Source: Spartobacteria bacterium
Lineage (GTDB): Bacteria; Verrucomicrobiota; Verrucomicrobiia; Chthoniobacterales; Chthoniobacteraceae
Direction of reading: 5' to 3'
NCBI GenBank assembly: GCA_021324395.1
Contig: JAJPJG010000038.1
Coordinates: forward strand, 62,001 to 126,000
Length of the DNA stretch: 64,000 nucleotides
The notes beneath the pieces are model-generated. The model saw only the letters and a list, made by a program, of their open reading frames with translations, did not search any database and was not told the origin of the DNA. This document shows, piece after piece, positions 38,821-46,891 of the stretch. The position numbers and the translations under genes are program-made. Every line of letters begins with the position of its first letter. Position 1 is the first letter of the stretch.

Positions 38821-39648
38821 ATGCGGAAAAACACAGCCTCGCCGCAATCGGGCAAATTAACGACAGGCGAATTCCATATGAAACACCGCTACACGATCTG
38901 GCGGGAACGCGGGACGGCTGATTGGCTCTTGATCTACACCATCCGCGGACGCGGTCGCTTCGGCTTTGCGGAAGGTGAATTTTTCGCCCAACCGGGCGAC
39001 ATGGTGTTACTGCGCCCGCATACACTTCACGATTACGGGCTCGAGAAATCAAAGCGGCAATGGGATTTAATTTGGACTCATTTTATTCCGCGTCCTGAGT
39101 GGCACGATTGGCTGAAATGGCCGGAAGCCGCGCGTGGTGTGATGCGCTTGAGCATCGCCGATCGCGAAATCCGCGAGCGCGTGCTGCGCCGTTTTCGCGA
39201 TGCGAACCGATTGGCGCACGGTCCATTTCCGCGCAGCGAAGCGCTCGCGATGAACGCGCTCGAGGAAGTGCTGCTGTGGTGCGATGCGGTCAATCCCTCC
39301 GCGCGCGAACGTCCGCTCGACACGCGGGTGCGGCGCGCGGTGGAGTTTCTCTCCAGCAATTTCGCAGATGAAACCAACGCGGCGTCACTCGCGCGCCGCT
39401 GCGGCATATCGCAGTCGCGGCTTGCGTGCCTGTTTCGCGAACAGGTCGGCAAGACGCCGCAGCAATTTCTCGAAGACCGCCGGATGATGCGCGCGCGGCA
39501 GTTGCTGGAGCGAACGCAGAGCACCATCGCCGAAATTGCGGAGCAGGTCGGATTCAAAAATCCGTTCTATTTCACGCTGCGATTCAAGCGGCAGACCGGG
39601 CACAGCCCGCGCGATTACCGCGCGAAATTTATGATTTACGATCGATGA
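38821..39648 (+). CDS. AraC-family transcriptional regulator
   Basis: 275 residues. The N-terminal cupin-like sensing part reads GTADWLLIYTIRGRGRFGF and FFAQPGDMVLLRPHTLHDYG, typical of carbohydrate-responsive AraC proteins. The C-terminal double helix-turn-helix includes SLARRCGISQSRLACLFREQ and TIAEIAEQVGFKNPFYFTLRF followed by GHSPRDYR. It probably controls the divergent PhyH gene or nearby sugar genes. Its last codons run into the long hairpin that precedes purC. Confidence 0.92.
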   Translation: MRKNTASPQSGKLTTGEFHMKHRYTIWRERGTADWLLIYTIRGRGRFGFAEGEFFAQPGDMVLLRPHTLHDYGLEKSKRQWDLIWTHFIPRPEWHDWLKWPEAARGVMRLSIADREIRERVLRRFRDANRLAHGPFPRSEALAMNALEEVLLWCDAVNPSARERPLDTRVRRAVEFLSSNFADETNAASLARRCGISQSRLACLFREQVGKTPQQFLEDRRMMRARQLLERTQSTIAEIAEQVGFKNPFYFTLRFKRQTGHSPRDYRAKFMIYDR

Positions 39649-39720
39649 TTTATGATTTGAAAGAAGGCACGCGCAAGCGTGTAGCGACAAATCATCAATC
39701 ATCAGTCATCAATCATAAAT
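39627..39720 (+). promoter_or_regulatory. Long nested hairpin between the AraC and purC genes
   Basis: The left arm 39627-39659 and right arm 39688-39720 are complementary at 28 of 33 positions. In the 28-nt loop sits a second perfect hairpin: CACGC (39668-39672), GCAA (a GNRA-type loop), GCGTG (39677-39681). The arms are built of 7-bp words such as AATCATC. The left arm covers the AraC stop codon and the right arm takes in the first two bases of the purC ATG (39719). It could stop AraC transcription, limit purC translation, or be a mobile miniature element. Confidence 0.75.
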
Positions 39721-40597
39721 GCAAATCACCCATTGCGACCTGCCCGGTCTGCGCAAAGTCGCCAGCGGCAAAGTCCGCGAGATTTTCGACCTCGGCGACG
39801 CGCTCCTTTTCGTCGCGACCGACCGCATCTCGGCGTTCGACTGCATCCTGCCGAACCCGATTCCCGGCAAAGGCGCGGTGCTCACGCAGCTCTCCGCATT
39901 CTGGTTTCGCACGTTTGGGTTTGTTAAAAACCACGTCATCACCGCGGAGTTCGACCGGTTCCCGGGAGAGTTGAAACAATTCGAAAGCATCCTGCGCGAC
40001 CGCGCGATGATCGTTAAAAAAGCGCAGCCGCTGCCGATCGAGTGTGTCGTGCGCGGTTATCTTGCAGGCTCCGGCTGGAAGGAATATCACGCGAGCGGCA
40101 CGATCTGTGGCGAGCCTGTGCCGGCCGGTTTGCAGCAGGCTTCGCAGTTGCCAAAAACGATGTTCACACCCGCGACGAAAGCGGCCACCGGGCACGACAT
40201 CAATATTTCATGGGACGAATGCCACGCGCTCGTCGGCGATGACATCGCGCAACGCGCACGCGAGCTGAGCATCCGCATTTACGAGGCCGGACGCGATTAT
40301 GCGCGGGAGCGGGGGATCATCGTCGCCGACACGAAATTCGAGTTCGGGATGCACGACGGAGAACTCATCCTGATCGACGAGTGTTTAACGCCCGATTCGT
40401 CGCGTTTCTGGCCTGCCGATCAATACGTCGTCGGCACGAGCCCGCCGAGTTTCGACAAACAATTCGTGCGCGATTATCTCGAGACGCTCGATTGGAACAA
40501 AACGCCGCCGGCGCCGGAGCTGCCGCCGGACGTGGTGCGGAAGACGAGCGAGAAATATCGCGAAGCATTCGAGCGGCTGACGGACGGACAACGATGA
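39719..40597 (+). CDS. purC: Phosphoribosylaminoimidazole-succinocarboxamide synthase
   Basis: 292 residues, SAICAR synthetase of purine biosynthesis (joins CAIR and aspartate using ATP). Clear blocks: VASGKVREIFDLGDALLFVATDRISAFD split near residue 15, ECVVRGYLAGSGWKEY near 108, TKFEFGMHDGELILIDECLTPDSSR near 205. The length fits the long (yeast- and Bacteroidetes-like) form rather than the 237-residue E. coli form. The start codon is part of the right arm of the long hairpin, so no ordinary ribosome site is visible. Confidence 0.95.
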   Translation: MQITHCDLPGLRKVASGKVREIFDLGDALLFVATDRISAFDCILPNPIPGKGAVLTQLSAFWFRTFGFVKNHVITAEFDRFPGELKQFESILRDRAMIVKKAQPLPIECVVRGYLAGSGWKEYHASGTICGEPVPAGLQQASQLPKTMFTPATKAATGHDINISWDECHALVGDDIAQRARELSIRIYEAGRDYARERGIIVADTKFEFGMHDGELILIDECLTPDSSRFWPADQYVVGTSPPSFDKQFVRDYLETLDWNKTPPAPELPPDVVRKTSEKYREAFERLTDGQR

Positions 40598-40669
40598 ATT
40601 TGTCCGCAGATTTAGTTAAATCGTCGCGCACAATCTGCGAAAGTCTGCGCAATCTGCGGATCGTTTAAA

Positions 40670-41560
40670 ATGCAGTCCGCGATTGACGATTTCATCCTTT
40701 ATCTCGCGACGGAACGCGGGCTTTCGGATAATTACCAGCTCTCCACGCGGCGCTCGCTGGAGGAATTCGCGGAGTGGCTTTCGCGCACAAAACAAATTGC
40801 CGGGCCGTGCGACGTCACCCTTGCGTTGATCGGCGACTACCTCGCGCATTGTAAGCGCAAAGGACTTTCAGCGGCTTCGATCAAGCTCGTCGTCGTCGCG
40901 CTAAAAATCTTCTTCCGTTTTCTCCACGCGCGCCGGCGCATTGAGAGCGATCCCGCCGAGACGCTGCCGCTGCCGCGAGTCGAGCGCTATTTGCCGGAGA
41001 CACTGAATGAGATGGATGTCGAGCGCCTGTTAAACAGCGTGCCGACCAATCAACCGCTCGGCCTGCGCGACCGCGCGATGATCGAACTGCTCTATGCCAG
41101 CGGTCTCCGCATTTCCGAGCTCGCAAACGCGCGGCTCGAAAACCTCGCGCTCGACCAGGGCACCATCCGCGTTACGGGGAAGGGGAACAAAACGCGCATC
41201 GTCCCCGTCGGCAAACAAGCCCGCGAAGCCGTCGCCGTCTATCTCGACCGCGAACGTCCTGTGCTCGTAAAAAAGCGCACCGGCAGCGAGATTTTTCTCT
41301 CCACGCGCGGCACGAAACTCACCACCGTCCGTATCTGGCAAATCATCAAGCGCATCGCGCGCCACGCCGGCCTCGAGCAAAATGTCTACCCGCATTTGCT
41401 GCGGCACTCCTTTGCCACGCACCTGCTTGGCAACGGCGCCGACCTGCGCATCATCCAGGAAATGCTGGGCCACGCCGACATCTCCACCACGCAGATCTAC
41501 ACGCACGTCGATCAGCAGCGGCTGAAAGCGGTGCATCATAAATTTCATCCGCGGGCGTGA
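40670..41560 (+). CDS. xerD: Tyrosine site-specific recombinase XerD type
   Basis: 296 residues. N-terminal SAM-like domain (FILYLATERGLSDNYQLSTRRSL split) and catalytic domain with the full set: Arg in LYASGLRISELANA, Lys in VTGKGNKTRIVPVG, HxxR in HLLRHSFATHLLGNGADLR (His, Arg), His in EMLGHADISTTQIYTHVD and nucleophile Tyr in IYTHV. XerD with XerC resolves chromosome dimers. A chromosomal housekeeping role is likely because it lies in a conserved-gene stretch with no mobile-element genes next to it. Confidence 0.9.
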   Translation: MQSAIDDFILYLATERGLSDNYQLSTRRSLEEFAEWLSRTKQIAGPCDVTLALIGDYLAHCKRKGLSAASIKLVVVALKIFFRFLHARRRIESDPAETLPLPRVERYLPETLNEMDVERLLNSVPTNQPLGLRDRAMIELLYASGLRISELANARLENLALDQGTIRVTGKGNKTRIVPVGKQAREAVAVYLDRERPVLVKKRTGSEIFLSTRGTKLTTVRIWQIIKRIARHAGLEQNVYPHLLRHSFATHLLGNGADLRIIQEMLGHADISTTQIYTHVDQQRLKAVHHKFHPRA

Positions 41561-41666
41561 GGCGATTGCTTTGGACAAAGCTTGACGTTTAAACAGCAAT
41601 TCCCCATCAATTTCGCCGATTGTCCGCCGGGCCTGCAATAATGCGGGACGGGGCATTTTTTTTGTT

Positions 41667-43985
41667 ATGAAATATACTGTTCGTTTTCGTCTGCCCGTGC
41701 GCCTGTTGTTTAGCATGCTGGGGGCTGTCTGCATGTTGCTGAATTCCGCGGCGCTCGCGCAAAATGCGCCGCCGGCGCCGGTCGTGAAGCAGATCGAGAT
41801 TCAATACGCGGGGCCGGAGACGGTGAGCCGCGAGCGCATCCTGGCGAATATGCGGACGAAAGTGGGCAAAGGCTATTCCGAGCAGGCGGTCGAGGAGGAC
41901 ATCCGCAATCTTTACGCGACGGGCAGCATCACGAACGTCCGCATTTTCGGCGAGCCGCAGGGCGACGGCGTGAAGGTGACGGTCGTCGTGCAATCGAAGG
42001 CGACGGTCGGTAGCGTGGAAGTGCAGGGCGCGACTAAGATCAAAGCGGGGACCCTGACAAAATCGCTTGCGACAAAGCCGGGGCAGGTGCTCAGCGAAGC
42101 AACGGTGGAAGCGGACCGGCAGAAGATTCTCGATGCTTACGCGAACAAAGGCTTCACCGATACGCAGGTGACGGAGAAGACCGACACGGACGCGGCGACC
42201 GGCAAGGCGCGCGTGGTTTTTAACGTGGCCGAAGGCGGCAAGACGGTGATCCGCCACATCCGATTCGAGGGGAACATGGTGTTTAAAGAGCGTGATTTGA
42301 AAAAGGTGATGAAGACGAAAACGGCGAATGTGCTGTCCTTCCTCACGAAGGCGGGACAGCTCAAGAACGATCAGCTCGACGCGGACGTGCAGGCGCTGCG
42401 CGAATATTACCAAAACCACGGCTACGTCGATGCGCAGATCGGCGACGTGCGCATCGATCGCGTCAATAACAAGTATGTCGATTTGACGATTCCAGTGACG
42501 GAAGGGCCGCAGTATCACGTCGGCACCGTCGGCGTAACCGGCGTGCAGGTGTTCACGCCGGACGATGTGCGTGCGCAGCTTCACACGCGCGAGGGCAATG
42601 TTTTCTCGCCAGCCGATCTCCATGCGGACTCGAAGGCGATCACCGATCTATACGGCGCGCGCGGTTACATCGATTCGCAGGTCGCCGCGGACACGACGAG
42701 CGCGGGTCACGAGGTGATCAATGTTGTTTATAAGATAGACGAGGGCAACCAATCCTACGTCGAACGCATCAACATCAGCGGCAACACGCGCACCAAAGAC
42801 AAAGTCATTCGCCGCGAACTCGCACTCGCGCCGGGCGAGGTTTACAACACGGTGCGCGTCGATGCGAGCAAGCAGCGCCTGCAAAACCTGAACTATTTCT
42901 CGCGGATTGAGACTTATCCGGGCGACACGCTCGTTCCCGGTCGCAAAGACCTCAACGTGCTGGTCGAGGAAAAGCGCACCGGTTCGTTTAACTTCGGCGC
43001 CGGCTTCTCGACGATCGACAGCCTGCTCGGCTTCATCGAAGTGCAGCAGTCGAATTTCGATCTGCTGAAATGGCCCGACTTCACCGGCGGCGGCCAGCGT
43101 TTCCGCGCCCGTGCGCAATACGGCACGAAGCGTAAGGACTTCCTCATTTCACTCACCGAGCCGTGGTTCCTCGACTATCAAGTGTCGGTCGGCGGCGAAG
43201 CGTTTTACAACGAGGCCGAGTTTCTCTCGTCGATCTACAACCAGCGCAACTACGGCTTTGACCTTAACGCGCGCAAGGCGCTGACGCAGGACATTTCCGT
43301 GCGACTCGATTATCGGCTCGAGGAAATCGACATCTTCGACGTCGACAAAGGTGCGACCGATTTGATCAAGCAGGAAGCCGGCGATCATTTGAAGAGCTCG
43401 ATCACCGCGGGCATCACTTACGACACACGCGACAGCGTTTTCCTCACGCGCTCGGGACGGCGCGTCGACTTTTCGGCGAACGTTTCCGGTCTTGGCGGAA
43501 ACGTGAAAGACTACGGCTTCGACTTGAGCGCGAGCCAGTATTTCCATCTGCCGTGGGACACGATTTTGTTGATCAACGGCGAAGTCGCGACGGTTTCGAC
43601 CTGGGGCAGTCAGGATCGCGTGCCGATTTTCGACCGGCTCTTCCTCGGCGGCGCAAACAACCTGCGCGGTTTCCGTTATCGTCATGCCGGTCCGCAGGAT
43701 GAACACGGCGAACCGATCGGCGGCGACACGCTCGCTCGCGCGACCGTGGAATACACGTTCCCGATCATCGAGCGTGTGCGCGGCGCGGTGTTTTACGACG
43801 CCGGCTTTGTGAATCGCGGCACGTATTCATTCAGCCTGAGCGATCTCGAATCCGACTTCGGCCTCGGCTTGCGGCTCGATTTGCCAATCGGCCCCGTGCG
43901 GCTCGACTACGGCATTCCGCTTCAAATATCCAACGACAACAGTCATAGCGGACAGTTCAACTTCAGCATCGGCTATCAATTTTGA
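41667..43985 (+). CDS. bamA: Outer-membrane protein assembly factor BamA
   Basis: 772 residues. A signal peptide ends near ALA/QNAPPAP (residue 32). Five POTRA domains follow to about residue 425 (VKQIEIQYAGPETVSRERI, VGSVEVQGATKIK, IRHIRFEGNMVFKERDLKKVM, VGTVGVTGVQVFTPDDVR, VERINISGNTRTKDKVIRREL). Then comes the 16-strand barrel with the VRGF-type motif LGGANNLRGFRYRHAGP and the final FNFSIGYQF ending in Phe. BamA inserts beta-barrel proteins into the outer membrane. It is followed by skp and lpxD, the usual order in many Gram-negatives. Confidence 0.95.
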   Translation: MKYTVRFRLPVRLLFSMLGAVCMLLNSAALAQNAPPAPVVKQIEIQYAGPETVSRERILANMRTKVGKGYSEQAVEEDIRNLYATGSITNVRIFGEPQGDGVKVTVVVQSKATVGSVEVQGATKIKAGTLTKSLATKPGQVLSEATVEADRQKILDAYANKGFTDTQVTEKTDTDAATGKARVVFNVAEGGKTVIRHIRFEGNMVFKERDLKKVMKTKTANVLSFLTKAGQLKNDQLDADVQALREYYQNHGYVDAQIGDVRIDRVNNKYVDLTIPVTEGPQYHVGTVGVTGVQVFTPDDVRAQLHTREGNVFSPADLHADSKAITDLYGARGYIDSQVAADTTSAGHEVINVVYKIDEGNQSYVERINISGNTRTKDKVIRRELALAPGEVYNTVRVDASKQRLQNLNYFSRIETYPGDTLVPGRKDLNVLVEEKRTGSFNFGAGFSTIDSLLGFIEVQQSNFDLLKWPDFTGGGQRFRARAQYGTKRKDFLISLTEPWFLDYQVSVGGEAFYNEAEFLSSIYNQRNYGFDLNARKALTQDISVRLDYRLEEIDIFDVDKGATDLIKQEAGDHLKSSITAGITYDTRDSVFLTRSGRRVDFSANVSGLGGNVKDYGFDLSASQYFHLPWDTILLINGEVATVSTWGSQDRVPIFDRLFLGGANNLRGFRYRHAGPQDEHGEPIGGDTLARATVEYTFPIIERVRGAVFYDAGFVNRGTYSFSLSDLESDFGLGLRLDLPIGPVRLDYGIPLQISNDNSHSGQFNFSIGYQF

Positions 43986-44042
43986 ACAAAAACCGCTCGA
44001 CGAAGTCTTAACGTTTCCTAAACTCACGCCCTTCCATTTGAT

Positions 44043-44666
44043 ATGAAAAAACTGATTCTCCCGGCGCTCGTCGCCGTCGCATTCCTCGCCAGCGCAATTT
44101 CCGCCAACGCACAAGGCGCCAAGATCGGCACGGTGGACATGAACAAAATCTTCTCGTCCTACTATAAGACCAAAGACGCCGAGTCGCGCATCAACGAAGC
44201 CCGCGCTTCCGCGAAGAAAGAGCTCGATGATCGCATGGACACTTACAAAAAGAACCTCGATCAAATCAACAAGCTCAACGAAGACCTCAACAACGCGGCG
44301 CTGAGCAAAGAGAAAAAAGACGAGAGCTCGAAGAAGCGCGACGATTTGATCAGCGAAACGAAGAACCTCGAGCGCGAAATCGGCGAGTTCAAAAATACGC
44401 GCGAGAAGCAGCTTCAGGAACAGGCCGTCCGCATGCGCAACGGCATCGTCGATGAGATCTCAAAACTCGTGAACGACAAAGTGAAGAGCGAAAACTTCGA
44501 CATCGTCTTCGACAAATCCGGATCGAGCCTCAATGGTGTGCCGATCGTTTTGTATGCGCGCGAGTCGATGGATTTTTCCGACGACATCGTCACGCAGCTC
44601 AACAAAAACAAAGGCAAGGACACCGCGGCGCCTGCCGAGAAGGCGACGCCCGCGCCGAAGAAGTAA
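44043..44666 (+). CDS. skp: Skp/OmpH-family periplasmic chaperone
   Basis: 207 residues: signal peptide (KKLILPALVAVAFLASAISANA), then AKIGTVDMNKIFSSYYKTKD, the conserved start of OmpH proteins, a long coiled coil rich in Lys and Glu (about residues 45-130), and a C-terminal strand IVFDKSGSSLNGVPIVLYA. It ferries unfolded outer-membrane proteins to BamA. A Pro/Ala/Lys tail ends the protein. A strong terminator follows. Confidence 0.9.
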   Translation: MKKLILPALVAVAFLASAISANAQGAKIGTVDMNKIFSSYYKTKDAESRINEARASAKKELDDRMDTYKKNLDQINKLNEDLNNAALSKEKKDESSKKRDDLISETKNLEREIGEFKNTREKQLQEQAVRMRNGIVDEISKLVNDKVKSENFDIVFDKSGSSLNGVPIVLYARESMDFSDDIVTQLNKNKGKDTAAPAEKATPAPKK

Positions 44667-44690
44667 TTTCGGAACCGCGAGAGTAATTTG

Positions 44691-44726
44691 GAAAAGTCCG
44701 TTGCTTTGACCGGCAACGGACTTTTC
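44691..44726 (+). terminator. Intrinsic terminator after skp
   Basis: GTCCGTTGC (44696-44704) pairs with GCAACGGAC (44713-44721) across an 8-nt loop; flanking GAAAA and TTTTC extend the stem to 14 bp and supply the T run. It splits bamA-skp from lpxD, which therefore needs its own promoter in 44727-44763. Confidence 0.88.
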
Positions 44727-44763
44727 GTTTTCAATCCGTGCGTCACCGCGCTTTTCTAAAAAC

Positions 44764-45810
44764 ATGAACGCAACCATTGATGAACTCGCCGCGCTCGTCG
44801 GCGGACAGGTCGCCGGCGGCTCCGGCGAAACACGCATCACCGGCGTCGCATCGATTGCCGATGCCGTCGAAGGCCAGCTCACCTTTTTCGGCAACAGCCG
44901 ATATTTGCAGTCGCTGAAACGCTGCCGCGCGAGCGCCGCGCTCGTGCCGCGCGACTTCGCGGAGGAAATTTCGGCGACGCAGATCCGGGTTGAAAATCCG
45001 TCGCTCGCGTTTGCGCAGATTCTGGAAAAGTTCGCGCCCGCGCCGGTGGTTTACAAACCGGGAATTCATCCGACAGCAGTGATCGGCGACGACGTGGCGC
45101 TCGGCGATGGCGTTTCGATTCAACCTTATGCAGTGATCGAAAACGGCGCGCGGATTGGACCAAACACAGTCATTGGCTCGCATAGTTTCATCGGTCAAAA
45201 TGCGACGCTTGGCGCTGATTGCAAAATTTTTCCACACGTCACGATTCGAGAAAGCTCGATCCTCGGTGCGCGCGTCGCGGTTCACAGCGGAACGGTTATC
45301 GGCAGCGATGGCTTCGGCTACGAATTTGCCAACGGCAAGCACGTGAAAATCCCGCAAATTGGTTTTGTGCAAATCGACGACGACGTGGAAATTGGCGCGA
45401 ATGTCACGATCGACCGGGCCCGTTTTGGCCGGACGTGGATCCAGGAAGGGACAAAAATCGACAATCTGGTCCAGATCGCGCACAACGTCACTGTCGGCAA
45501 ACACTGCATTCTGGTCTCTCAGGTTGGCATTTCCGGCAGCACCCGTTTGGGCAACTATGTCACACTGGCAGGTCAGGTCGGACTGGTCGGGCACATCGAA
45601 ATCGGCGACGCCGCAATCATCGGCGCCAAGAGTGGAGTGAGCAAGAGTGTCCCACCAAAGGAGCATTGGTTCGGTATTCCAGCCTTGCACGAGGATGATT
45701 TCAAGAAACGCCTCGCCTACACGAACCGACTTGAAAAATTGAATGCGCGCGTGAAGAAATTGGAGCAAATTTTAGGCTCAAACGACAAATCTTTGCCGCC
45801 CGAAAGCTAA
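44764..45810 (+). CDS. lpxD: UDP-3-O-(3-hydroxyacyl)glucosamine N-acyltransferase
   Basis: 348 residues. N-terminal uridine-binding domain (residues 1-95: ITGVASIADAVEGQLTFFGN) and a left-handed beta-helix of hexapeptide repeats (about 100-320), with catalytic His in IDNLVQIAHNVTVGKH near residue 240 and VIGSDGFGYEF near 178. The C-terminal helix (RLEKLNARVKKLEQIL) is a short coiled coil. It performs the third step of lipid A synthesis, so the organism has lipopolysaccharide. Confidence 0.95.
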   Translation: MNATIDELAALVGGQVAGGSGETRITGVASIADAVEGQLTFFGNSRYLQSLKRCRASAALVPRDFAEEISATQIRVENPSLAFAQILEKFAPAPVVYKPGIHPTAVIGDDVALGDGVSIQPYAVIENGARIGPNTVIGSHSFIGQNATLGADCKIFPHVTIRESSILGARVAVHSGTVIGSDGFGYEFANGKHVKIPQIGFVQIDDDVEIGANVTIDRARFGRTWIQEGTKIDNLVQIAHNVTVGKHCILVSQVGISGSTRLGNYVTLAGQVGLVGHIEIGDAAIIGAKSGVSKSVPPKEHWFGIPALHEDDFKKRLAYTNRLEKLNARVKKLEQILGSNDKSLPPES

Positions 45811-45852
45811 AGCTTGTTAGAGCCGCCGGGCAGCCTAACTTTTTCGCAAGTT

Positions 45853-46350
45853 ATGCCGCACAAAAAAGGACCAACCGGCGCGAAGAGCCGCGCCACTAAA
45901 AAGCCGATCAAGCGTCTCGCTGTGCGCCCGACGCTGCCGATGCAGCGTGAGCTGCCGTTTTCACATGTCGGCAAATTTTTCGACCTGAAGGAAAGCTTCC
46001 ACAAACTGAACGCGAAATATTTCGGCAACGCGCTGCGCGGTTACACCATCACGTGGGGCCGCAAACGCAAGGAGCGCCCGCGCGAGTATTTCATTTTCGG
46101 TTCAATCCAGGAGGAGGACAAAATCATTCGCATTCATCCGCTGCTCGACGCGCGGTTCGTGCCGAAATGGTTTTTGGAATACGTGATTTATCACGAGATG
46201 CTGCACTCCGTCGTGCCCGAGAAATACGACCGCAAACGTCGCCGCCGCATCGTGCATACCGAGGAATTTTTCGAACGCGAAAAGGACTTTCACTGGTATG
46301 CGCGCGCCCGGAAGTGGGAGACCAAAAATCTCGCGCGCTTTTTGCAGTAG
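45853..46350 (+). CDS. SprT-like zinc metalloprotease-domain protein
   Basis: 165 residues from the ATG at 45853; a TTG at 45814 is an alternative. The zinc motif is HEMLHSVVP (HExxH) near residue 116, preceded by FDLKESFHKLNAKYFGNAL and followed by a third His in RIVHTEEFFEREKDF. This is the SprT/M48-like minimal domain. The N-terminal 40 residues are basic and Pro-rich. Function of bacterial SprT-like proteins is not settled. It is the last host-like gene before the lower-GC island. Confidence 0.85.
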   Translation: MPHKKGPTGAKSRATKKPIKRLAVRPTLPMQRELPFSHVGKFFDLKESFHKLNAKYFGNALRGYTITWGRKRKERPREYFIFGSIQEEDKIIRIHPLLDARFVPKWFLEYVIYHEMLHSVVPEKYDRKRRRRIVHTEEFFEREKDFHWYARARKWETKNLARFLQ

Positions 46351-46550
46351 CACGATTCGATTAGCGCGCTTTAGTCGTCGTCGCAAAGCTGCCGTTGCGA
46401 TCATCGCGCCTGCCGCGTGATGAAGTCGAACGAACGATGGATTGTTTTGCGCGGCTGACACGGGCTTTTCTGCGAAGCGAAAACAAACAACAACACTCTC
46501 GCCAAAAGCAGGCAGGGCGGATAATCTCCCGCGTTTCGACAGCCGCCCGC

Positions 46551-46881
46551 ATGTCACCGGAAGAAAAAGCACGACAAGTCATCGGTAACACGAAGCTGCG
46601 TGATCTCATCCAGCAGTTCCGCAACAGCTATTTCCCGCGCATCGCCATCACCGTGGACATGAACGCCACCGGCACCGACGTGACTGCCTCGCGCGCCAGC
46701 GCCTCCTTCAAATGCGGAGCCACTCCGCAGAGCCCTGCCGAAAGTAGGGATAACCCGCTGGAGTGCGTCTTCTTCATGCGCTCGGTGAAATCGCTCAGCT
46801 TCTTCGAGCATGAAAGGGTGCGGCGTCCGCGTGATTTCCGACACGGAACCGAGCGGACCCTCAACGAAATTGAAATATTAG
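46551..46881 (+). pseudogene. Remnant of a type I restriction HsdR helicase domain
   Basis: In the frame from 46551 the text LRDLIQQFRNSYFPRIAITVDM then ATGTDV and, later, PLECVFFMRSVKS is the helicase motif V-VI region of type I restriction HsdR proteins. A 72-bp in-frame insert (46683-46754) separates ATGTDV from PLECVFF, and at about 46808 the frame shifts: the next frame reads MKGCGVRVISDTE, the expected MKGRGxR continuation. No start of HsdR and no endonuclease domain is present. The insert contains the palindrome TGCGGAG-CCA-CTCCGCA (46713-46729). The original frame stays open to 46895, overlapping the next gene by 4 nt, but that tail is not HsdR-like. Confidence 0.8.
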
Positions 46882-46891
46882 AACTAAAATT

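Noticed and set aside
40670-41560. Tyrosine recombinase as integrase of a genomic island
   Set aside because: Sequence and context (between purC and bamA, no tRNA, no att repeats) fit housekeeping XerD better.
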